Positions 55,161 through 64,000 of a DNA stretch of 64,000 bases are shown here, in pieces. The number at the start of each line of letters is the position of its first letter. Position 1 is the stretch's first letter. The stretch spans positions 171,919,612 to 171,983,611 of the forward strand of contig JAHLJT010000631.1 in the NCBI GenBank assembly GCA_031308135.1, read 5' to 3'. Source of the stretch: Acheta domesticus (Eukaryota > Arthropoda > Insecta > Orthoptera > Gryllidae). The notes beneath the pieces were generated by a model. The model did no database searches and was not told where the DNA came from. It saw only the letters and a program-made list of their open reading frames with translations. The translations under genes and the position numbers were made by a program.

Positions 55161-56332
55161 TGTGATATCGTGTCTCCTGGGAGATAAATAGTATTCAAAG
55201 AGAGTTGGAAGACTTTTTGCTCTCTTGGTATGTGTCCACGTGCTCGATCAAGCTATTCTGCGTCTGTCGGTGTCTGTGCGACTTTCCAGTGTGGTCCGTG
55301 GATTTCTGTTCATCGGGGGAAATTGTACACTGAGGAATTACAAATAAAAATGACAAAGTCCTTCTGGAGTTGAAAACGTACGAATTGTTTGTACATAACT
55401 TTATCCTCCTTTATATCCTTTATCCTCCTTTACAATATTAGTAATTGTATTATAATGCTTATATCCTTTCGTAAATAATAACTCCAAATTACGAATTAAT
55501 TGTCAAATTTGTTATATAAAACTATAATTAGGCCTTCTCTTTCATACGCCTGCCACATATGGTATAATGCTTCTACTACCAATACTTATTAAATTATTTC
55601 GCAAAATTTTACATGTTCCCTAATTTATATCAAATACACAAATTTACAGAGAATTAAAAAATTGATTCTTTCAAATCATTTATACTTCATAGAGAATTCC
55701 TACAACAAATTATCAACTTCACCCATTTTTCAAAACTTTACATTCGGTCAAAACTATTTTCTCGAATCTGATCACGTTTTCGAAAAGATATTTAGTGATT
55801 CATTAATTAAAACGTGTTTTATTTTGTCACTGAAACATTGTAATGCAATTGAACAGGTAGCAATTTTTTTTTAATTCTCTTCCTGTAATTCTGCCATCAA
55901 AGTTTTATAAAAACTCAGCTCTTCTCTTATAAAACAATCACCCACACTTGTCTCTTTCATTTCCTCCGTTTCTTCAAAATTATTATATTGGCGCAGGTAG
56001 CTGCAAGAGTTGTCACCAGTTGTTACTTTCTAACCTCAAAGTGCTCGCCGCTGCTCACCAGCTGCTTATTCAACATGGTTGCGCCAAAGAACATCCAGAG
56101 ACGCTATCTTTGAGTGTGGCAAGGAACTATGACCATCAATTATTGGTTATTGGGAGTTGGAGTGAGTTCTCGGGACGAATTGTCGATCTTCACGAATAAA
56201 GAATTCCAATAAAGTACTGCAATTATCATAAAGATATTACTGTAAAGATAAATAAACATTTTTGTGCTTTATTAAATATTGGTGGGGTCCGGCCCCTGTG
56301 GCCCCTTAGGACGAGCCGCCCCTGTGTCGCTG

Positions 56333-58210
56333 CCTTCTAATGGCTTCTTTTTGAATCAAATGAATGCAACATGAACGGTTAGTCAAGTCATACTCCGGCA
56401 GGCAAGGGTCAGATGTGACTTGCCGGCGTAATCTCACAATCTGGACTGACGGTAGGCATGGAAAAACTGGTAGATCTTTCTCTCTTATGCCATCGTAAGT
56501 CGACGCATATAGTCTTATTTCAGTTCGTTTAATTTGAAAAATTGTATGCATTGTACTTCATTCCTTACCTTAACAGTCACGTCCCTACTGACATTCAATT
56601 TTGTCGTATGAAGTTGGTTTGAAGATTCTTTTTAGTTCTGGACATTGTGTGTCAAAACTCAGTCTGAAGAAGATAATTAATTTTGTAATAATATTATTAT
56701 TTTGAAGTATATATTATTTAAACTTTTATTTTGTATTTGCCAAGTGCATTCCCGAAAGGCAACTCACCACATGAATAAACGGGTGCAGTACAAAGTATTT
56801 TCTCCTAATTTAAATATTCAAAGAAACTCGTAAAAGTGTAGTTTCCATACTTTGTTAACTCGAATACATTCTTAAATATTTCATTTTTTAAATAATTTAT
56901 GACTTATATACGGGAAATCTAGGCGACATTTGTGTTTCATTTCATGAAATCTGTTACTAACCAATCGGTTGTAAGTTTTCATGAGTTTTTTTGCCAACCG
57001 TACAGCGATCGAGGTGCACAACACAGAGTATAATGGCAATGAATTGGGTGAGCGTAGTGAATCTTGTGGAAAACGAAGAGAGATGTTAGCAGTAATTTCG
57101 TGAACAAACCCCGGTGCGTAAAATCTTCAATGTCATTTACGTGTTGGACAAATTCAATGATATTTTATGACAATTGCGCAGGTCGAAGGCCAGAGTATAG
57201 TCATGACCCACGTGGCAAAAGATCATGTTTGATATAGAAATGTTTGGAAAACGTTCTTTGGAATAAATGCTATGGAAATTATGCGATGGACAGACTCAAG
57301 GATGTTTTATGTTTATCGCGGAGGACAGAGTCATATAATTGGACAGGCCAAAGCAGTGCCTAATCGGCTTACAAGTTTTAGGTTATGAATATGGCATTCC
57401 GCTTGTGAGTGAGTATTTGTTGTATTAACTTTTCTTGACCGATGGACTGGAGAAATACGGTAGAGTGGGTGTTTTAGTTACGACATCGAGGACTAGATTT
57501 TATGAAGCAATGCCAATCTCGAGAATGTCATGCCTTCTCAACTCTCTCAATAATTTGAGTCCTTTCTCAGGAGTTCAAGGTACCTCTTGTGATGGATCTG
57601 GATCTGCTTTGGCCATTTCTTTAGAATTTGTTTAGAAAAATACGAGCAGGAGTTTTCGGTTTTAACAGTAAATATGCTTTATGATGAAATAATGATGTGT
57701 TTGGAATGATGTGTTTGGAATGTCATCAATGCTCACTGCGAGCTTTTGCCTTCAACTGTTTATTGCTCAAGGGAGGGGATGCAAAGTCATCGATGAAGAA
57801 AAGTTGTGTGGGTAATACGTGCTTGCAACAATTCATTATTTTATTATGTTGGCTAAATCAATCCACTTTTAATTTTTACAATCCCTGAAGTTGGTATTGT
57901 GAAACAGAGCAAGCAAAAATGATGTCCATTCCCAGTAAATAAACAATAACTTAATATATTGGCACCGCAATGAGTGCTTTGGGATGTAATATGTGAGTAT
58001 AGATTTTTGTGATTAGACGCTTTGCAATGTACCGCATTTCCATGCGCTCCTTTCGCTAACGCGACAGGCGCCGTCCCCAACCCTAAATTAGACATCCAAC
58101 CCTCCAACTTTAAATGAAATACTTCCATAGGCACCCTTGCTGCGCGCACCAGGCAGTCAATATGTCATAAAAAGTGAACTCACATGTGCTGGGGACAAAA
58201 AAAAAACAAC
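56333..58210. other. Intergenic, no gene seen
   Basis: No recognisable gene. The stretch 57270-57335 shares a phrase (GGACAGACTCA, GGATGTTTTATGTT) with the interior of the 444 bp element at 6147-6590 and may be a remnant of the same family, though TIRs are not visible. Confidence 0.45.
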
Positions 58211-58212
58211 CA

Positions 58213-58510
58213 ACAGTCCGTCTCCTGAAGAAATGGAGCCCTTACAAAAGGAGACATGTCGAATATCCGCGCTAGCGATACGTCGGCTTTCCAAGTCCCT
58301 TGAGTACTATTTAGAAGATACTTGTTACGCGTGTACTCCGTGGGCGTACAGACCTTCCGTCATCGTCACAGCCCTGTAGAAACGCGGCACTCACAAAATG
58401 TGACACGTCGAACACTTGCTCGAGCGATACGACGGCTCTCCAAATCCCTTGAGCGCAATTAATAAAATATTTGTCATGCATGTATGCACCGAGCTTCCTA
58501 TATTCTGGTA
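58213..58510. repeat. Two-unit tandem duplication, about 149 bp period
   Basis: GACATGTCGAA...GCGATACGTCGGCTTTCCAA at 58253 and GACACGTCGAA...GCGATACGACGGCTCTCCAA at 58402 mark the two units, both followed by CCCTTGAG. Considerable divergence. Not coding. Confidence 0.65.
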
Positions 58511-58871
58511 CGACTTTTCAAAGCCGTTTGAAAAGAGAATACTTAGTCCAATCATTTGATCCCATAATGAAGCAAGAAAGGAACGCTTTTAAGAATATAA
58601 AGAACACCTAACTTTCTAGAAAATACAAAACCAGGTAACTGCCAGCCTGATTCGCGATCACGTGGTGATCAGGACATGCGCATGAAGGGAGGATATTTAC
58701 ACGAAGGAGGAAGAAGGAAGGAAGCATTGGTGATATCAGGACTTCTCACAGATCTTTAGAACAGGAAAGACTTTTTTAACGGTTACTACCAGAGTATTTC
58801 GATAAGCAGAGCTGTTCTCGGGATGTTACTACCAGTGTATTATGATGCGGAGTCTCTCTGAGACACTGTTT

Positions 58872-59122
58872 CTAACAGTGGCGGTCCGCGTCACGTCGAC
58901 AATTGACGCGAGCGCATCTCGGTTGCGTATAATTGTCTAAATTTACGTATACGAGGCGCCGGTCATCACGCAAATGGACCTTGCCGTCATAAAAGACAAC
59001 TGACTTGGACTGGACGATGCAGCCAACGGAACCGGGGGCATGAACCGGCCACTGTTGGCAGCCGCGTAATACTATGGATGCAGCCTCCTCACGTCCGCCG
59101 CCGAGCCGCAATCCTTGGAACT
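58872..59122 (-). other. Candidate terminal exon with Cys-rich end
   Basis: Minus strand: an acceptor CGCGTGCAG, then an open frame FQGLRLGGGREEAASIVLRG..., VGCIVQSKSVVFYDGKVHLR, and ending with RCARVNCRRDADRHC and TAG. GC-rich and codon-like compared with the surrounding AT-rich DNA, but no domain is certain; the Cys spacing is faintly like single-domain von Willebrand C proteins. No partner exon found. Confidence 0.3.
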
Positions 59123-59666
59123 CTGCACGCGTAGTCTTCTTCGGGCCATCCACGTTGTGTGTGTGTGTGTGTGTGCAATTGTCGAAGGATCGCAACCGAC
59201 GGTCAAGGTAATGAATTCGGCCATTTATAACAGGCCCCTGTCAATAACAGGCTCTTATGAACTTACTTGTGAAGCAGAGGGCTTAGAAAGTTTTCATCAA
59301 CTAAAATATTGTTAGAAATAAGAATCTTTCATTATGTGTATGTGAATTTTAAAGTAAGAATGAACCAGCACACGTTACTTTAACGATCTGCATTAAAGTT
59401 TTGATCATGTGTGTTGCTTGGTAAAGTAGAAAAACTAAAACCTTGTATCATCACCCGACCCAGACCTTGCCTACCCTTGAGATCACTTAGCCGGCCATTT
59501 GATTAGGTTAGCATTGCAAACCGCGCCCAACTTCCCTTCATATAGGGTCCTAATCTACATTTCTATCAGGTGATTCACTACATAATTTGGCGCACCAACG
59601 TGTACTTTCTTTTCAAAATTATAATGTATGACGATGGATCACTACAATATCAATTTCCAGCCTTAC

Positions 59667-59764
59667 GAGCATTAATTCTTCTCTTATGGGAAGTTCGTAA
59701 GTGACACGGAGGTTGAGTAGAACTCTTGCACCATTAATTATGATACCAATGTTATCACCAAACA
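59667..59764 (-). other. Candidate internal exon, 98 nt
   Basis: Minus strand: acceptor CCATTGCAG, open frame FGDNIGIIINGARVLLNLRV followed by TYELPIREELML, then donor GTAAGG. Looks like an exon, but no protein family is recognised and phase does not join it to 59122-58872 directly. Confidence 0.3.
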
Positions 59765-60227
59765 CTGCAATGGAAAATAGTGATATTGTCAGTAGCTCAG
59801 AACTCAAAAAATAGAGAAAAGTGTAGTTTTTATTTTCAATATTTTGCGTTTGTTTGCTTACAATTTCAAATTTAAATATTCTATACAAATATAAATTTTT
59901 ACTTTATTTTCCGAGTCCAGTGTCACACTTGTCCTTATCTAATTATGTAATTAAACTAGAGGTATCCAGTAAAAATGACGGGACGAGATCAATCTCCCAT
60001 GTTAATATTTCTTTTTTATGAAAACTATAAAAAAATCATATTATTTAATTCTAAAGTTAAGTTTTTTTCCACAAATTTTCCTTAATTTTCAGTTATGGTT
60101 TTTTAACAGCGCTCTAGAGGAAAGCGTCAAGAGGAATTCCAAGCGATTTTCGGGAGATCCTATAGGGGCCACCAGGTAAAATATTGTGCTAATTGCGATT
60201 GTTTCCAAAGGTTACCACGACCAATGA

Positions 60228-60812
60228 AGGATTTATTGATTGATTGTTCGTGATTCCGGGCGTGTCAACTACAGAGGTAATTACTCCCTAAAGTGTAGTG
60301 TGTAAAGTGTAGTGTGTGTTTTCTCGGGAGGTGGCAGTGATCTTTTCCCCGCTGGATGGCGAGATCCGGCCCCGACCTACTGTCGACTACAGGGTCGGGT
60401 TTTCCCCATCAGCCAGGTATCTTCCACCACCGGGGCACCGTCCCAGCCGGGACAAGCTAGAGCTTGGAGCTCCCGACAGGTCTCCTGGCATGCGTGGTAG
60501 TGTAGTGCACGTTAGTGTAAGTGTGTGTGTAAGGGGTGAGGATAGGAGAAGGAAGAGGAAAGAAAGATCGCGCGCGGTTCGTGACCCGATTGTTAGGGTA
60601 CTGCTCCGGCATTCGCCTGGTGTTGATCGGAGAAACCACGGAAAACTACCGATCAGAGCAGCTAGAATTCTCCTCCAGATAGCGACTGAATTCGACCTAG
60701 CTGAAAAGCTAGTGTCGAAAATCCTGCCACCGTCGGAACTCGAACCTAGGACCTCACAGTCAGAGGGACTGCAGTGACTCAGTTGATGCACTAAGCCATC
60801 TCTCCAGGTACA
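60228..60812 (-). mobile_element. tRNA-derived SINE (S1), copy 4, longest
   Basis: About 585 bp and the best-preserved copy. On minus: A box GAGATGGCTTAGTGCATC, B box CTAGGTTCGAGTTCCG, core phrase ACACCAGGCGAATGCCGG, a pyrimidine-rich block, a GC-rich block, then a tail next to TTGATTGATTGT at 60233-60246. The core resembles a SINE body I recall from polyneopteran insects. Open frames on both strands here are non-genic. Confidence 0.85.
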
Positions 60813-63289
60813 AATGAAGGAATTTCATTTAGTTCCTCTGGTATTTTCTGCAGTCGTTTAGACACACCACATTCTCGGAATCTAACGGCATGTGTATCGA
60901 AGATTACGTCTGCTATGTTCCCATAAATGGCACGTTCGTGGGCGCAGATGTGAATCTCTTCAGTGTTGTCCTCCTCAGTCGATATTTTATTATATCCTTT
61001 CCTCATTTGTTTTTACAAAATGTTTTTAGTATGACACACGTTCTTTGTAATAACTCTATTTTTGGTTTATTTTACTAATTTATTGTAGATTTAATTGTAC
61101 TTGCAGTTGTACCTTTAATTGTATAACTCGACCAAGCGAAGAATGAAGGATGCGATTGCGGCGCGTCGTGGAACTAACAGTGTAAACACGGGAGTGTACA
61201 GTCAGTTTCGCTAACAAAATTCGCCAGGAGCGTGAAGCGAGTTTAGAGACTGCTTCTACGGAATAACCATGGCCTCCATAGAGGTTGTGAATTAGCTGAT
61301 AAAATATAACTTCAGAGATACATCATGCAAGATTTGCACTGACTGTTTTATTTTTGTCCTTTAAGTTGCTTTTTTTACTTTTCACCGTTCTAATACAAGA
61401 AGGTAGTAAAAAAGTTATATTTATATTGAAATTTTAAAACTTATTCATTGAATTTAAACATTTTGTATTCTTCTTCATTCATCTTTTTTTTCATAGGCTT
61501 TAGGTGATTTGTGAGGTATGCAATAAAATATCAAAACATTAACTTTACTCTCATAAGTATCTACAATATTCTTAATTATGGTAGTACAATAATCTTCATA
61601 CTTCTTGCATAAAAAATGATTGTATTAGTTATTTATTCTGAGAAACTACTGAAGTTAAAATAAACGATTTATATGAATGTTACTGTTCATCGAAATAATT
61701 AGTTTCAAAATTTTCAATCATTTTGCAGAGAGAATATTCTTTTATTTCTTCCAATATGAGGTGCAGACATGTCCAAATACAGTTAAAATATTGATTGGGA
61801 AGATACTAGATTTGCAACGAAATAAATCGCGCTTGTTTTCACAATAGTTTGGCACGGTCCCATTTTAATTTTGAATTGAGTATTCTTATACTATCTCCGT
61901 CTCTGTCGTTTCGGCTGTAAACACGAACGGTGGCGCGCTCCTGTAAACATCATTTTCAACTTGGTCGAGATATACCTTTACATTTCAGCTCTTGTAGCTC
62001 TCCCCTAATCACCAAAGTTTTACATCCCTAGTGCGCGTTGCAGTCAGGAGTATTAATCCTGCCTTCGCGGATCTCGACTTGCGATTACCCGGGCGTACGC
62101 GCGGTTCCCACTTCCTGCACAAATGTGCAAGAGAGATACTGCCCGTTTTACATCCCACTCACTCAAACTGCGAGACCGATTTGCGTGTCGCTAAAACTAC
62201 AGTATTCAACCACTAGATGTCGTATACTTCATTTTATAGCAACCCGGTCGGTTTCTAATTTTTTATTGCTAGTGGAGACGTTCTAGCCGAGAAATCTCTT
62301 TTGGCAGTACTTCTTTAAATTATAAGTAACCAATGCACAAAATCCAAGTTTCTATCTTTCTCCATTTGCTCATAAGTTACGATGCAACTTCGGGGCCGCA
62401 AGAAATCGTGTTACAGATTCTTCAGAGATCTGCGTTTAGCATCAATTGACGAAGCATTCAGGTTAAAGAGCATTCAGGTTAACGTTGAGTTGCTCAAATG
62501 ATATTTCTGATACAGTCACAATGTTCAGGGGATTCTGCAGAAACTGCCTCTGAAGTATTTTAGCCTTAGTCAGTAGCGACAAGCGTCTGTATCAGGGATG
62601 TCCAAGTTGCAAGTCCTCAAAGACCACAACTAAAACCTTAAATATGGTTGCGGGCCATATTTTCATAACTCGTGCGATCCACATTTGACTTCCGAGTTGG
62701 TCTCTGCAACTTGCCCGACTGCTCTGATTGGGGGGGGGGAATAGAACCCTACGTAACATCCGGCTGTATCATGAGTAACGCGGGGAAACATATTGAGATG
62801 ATTTTGAATTTCTGAATTTACTAGAAAAAATTCTTAAATCTATTCTTAATCAATTTTTACATTTAGACGTTAACCCCCGTGCGCTAGGCGCGCAATGTTC
62901 TCGCCCGACTTGGATACAAGAGAATTCCAGTTTTGACTAATGACCTTTTGCGGGCCAAGCTAAATGGTACCGCGGGACGCATGCAGACCGTGTACCGCGT
63001 GCTGCCAGATGGACAAGCCTGGTCTCTACGTACTTCCTGATCATGCCTCATGCCACCATGAGTGCTTTACGAAGAACTAGCGAAATTTGAATGCAGCTCG
63101 AGCGCTGCGTTGTGATTAGTTTGTTCATCCTACCGTGAATAACCACTCATAGAATCAAGCATCAATACGATCATGCGGATGTACAGGCAGTGGTCAGATG
63201 AAGGTAGCACTTATTATTTATTGTTACAGGACACTTCAACTCCTCAAATCTTAAGTCGTGAAGAGAAAGACATATTATATCCTACAAGG
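60813..63289. other. Intergenic, no gene seen
   Basis: AT-rich at left; a GC-richer patch lies around 62030-62220 with short open frames lacking domains. No TE structure recognised. Confidence 0.45.
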
Positions 63290-63691
63290 TAACAGACTCT
63301 TCTACAGCTGGATCGTGAGATCTGGCGCCTACATAGACATCAGCTTCTGAGGTATTCCATCATTCAGGTATCTCTCCCAGCGGAGCATCGCTCCAGCCGG
63401 GATAAGGTTTGAGCTCCCGAATAGTTTCCTAATATATGTGGCACTAATGCATGCATGTATAAGTTTGTGATTAAGGGAATGGAGGGGATAAGGATTAGGA
63501 TAAGGAAAGGAAGATTGCGTGCGGTGCGTGGCTGATTTCTTAGGATTCTGCACCGGCATTTTCCTATTATTGATCGGAGAAAACCCGAACATCTAGCGAT
63601 TGGAGCAGCCGACCGCTATAATTCTTCTTCCAGATGCGGCTGAATCCGACGAAGTTGCGAAGCTGAGTCCACTACCGTCTGGACTCGGTCC
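63290..63691 (-). mobile_element. tRNA-derived SINE (S1), copy 5, head lost
   Basis: Body matches copy 4 (GATCGGAGAAA, GGCTGAATCCGAC, GCTCCAGCCGGGAT) but sequence stops at CTACCGTCTGGACTCGG, inside the tRNA-like head, where an M1 MITE starts. The remaining head is not found beyond the MITE. Confidence 0.75.
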
Positions 63692-63932
63692 CTATACTTC
63701 GGTTTTTCTTTCTTGGCGCACGGGGGAGGGGGTCAATAAAATGGAATATCTCACGGTATTTCGCGTCGTTCTCAATTGTGCCGCTAGGAGCCGTATGATC
63801 GCGACTATCGAGCAGTGATGGTGATCACGCGATTTCTGGCGGCACAAAGGAGACGGACGCGAAATACCGTGAGATATTCCATTTTATTGACCCCCCCCCC
63901 CCGTGCGCCAAGAAAGAAAAACCGAAGTACAG
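63692..63932. mobile_element. Hairpin MITE (M1), copy 4
   Basis: CTATACTTCGGTTTTTCTTT at left, mirrored at right by CCAAGAAAGAAAAACCGAAG then TA. Core ATGGAATATCTCACGG and its mirror are present, with a run of Cs/Gs next to the inner arm. Adjoins the truncated SINE copy 5. Confidence 0.8.
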
Positions 63933-64000
63933 GCCCTCCCAAACAACGGTGCTGCGGAGTTGCCACGGAGTTGGGGCGGTGGGAGGGAAGCTCACCTCGT

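Larger units (their letters stand above)
53719..56324 (-). mobile_element. hAT element, autonomous ancestor, decayed
   Basis: Exact 8 bp target duplication TGTCGCTG on both sides (53711-53718 and 56325-56332). The ends AAGTGGCGGCTCGTGAC and, on minus, CAGGGGCGGCTCGTCC are hAT-type TIRs; TGGTGGGGCC...GGTGGGGTCC phrases lie just inside. Length 2606 bp. Left part holds a minus-strand transposase relic; the middle (54830-55340) is GC-richer and carries unrelated-looking sequence. Confidence 0.85.

Noticed and set aside
59155..59175. Regulatory GT tract
   Set aside because: A short (TG)n microsatellite; no evidence of function.
60316..60791. Long overlapping open frames on both strands
   Set aside because: They lie wholly in a SINE copy and similar frames appear in the other S1 copies with breaks.

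Overview
The window is eukaryotic nuclear DNA: genes have GT-AG introns, non-coding DNA is AT-rich, and transposable elements cover much of it. The protein families (a p68/Rm62-type helicase, a TEX47-like protein, an astacin protease) and the TE mix (CR1/L2-type LINE, long tRNA-derived SINEs, hAT, piggyBac-like and THAP-related elements, TA-flanked MITEs) suggest an arthropod, most likely an insect. A polyneopteran is my guess from the SINE body; no species is identified.

Three host genes can be traced exon by exon. (1) 11.2-19.9 kb, minus strand: a complete DEAD-box RNA helicase of the DDX5/Rm62 type, 706 codons, with every helicase motif intact and a start codon split by an intron. (2) 20.39-37.3 kb (possibly to 39.27 kb), plus strand: a TEX47-like gene, head to head with the helicase, with a 15.6 kb intron full of TEs and a reading-frame break in exon 6. 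(3) 43.0-51.9 kb, minus strand: an astacin zinc metalloprotease with zinc site, Met-turn and C-terminus but no visible signal-peptide exon.

Region by region: 1-3.2 kb is a head-to-head repeat (called R1 here) with central hairpins and Helitron-like CTAG ends. 4.1-8.9 kb is a decayed CR1/L2-type LINE (esterase ORF1, endonuclease and reverse transcriptase ORF2), itself interrupted by a 444 bp TIR element. 11.2-19.9 kb is the helicase. 20.4-39.3 kb is the TEX47-like gene, whose large intron holds an hAT-like element, a SINE, three hairpin MITEs, a THAP fragment, a piggyBac-like element, a small hAT MITE, a THAP element with palindromic ends and a second SINE family. 39.4-40.6 kb is another R1 copy. 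42.2-42.5 kb is a 36 bp minisatellite. 43-52 kb is the astacin gene, with R1 copies and a multicopy-protein pseudogene in its introns. 53.7-56.3 kb is an hAT element with an exact 8 bp target duplication and a dead DUF4371-type transposase. 57-64 kb is intergenic, with two possible orphan exons, two SINEs and a fourth hairpin MITE inserted in one of them.

The genes do not form a pathway. The clearest functional link is the roughly 0.45 kb divergent promoter region shared by the helicase and the TEX47-like gene. I found no convincing new gene system. The best leads are structural: MITEs with a conserved core but different outer arms, the 44 bp-phased palindromes in the piggyBac-like end, the THAP element ending in TGACGTCA, and the R1 palindromes. 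All alignments were made by eye.
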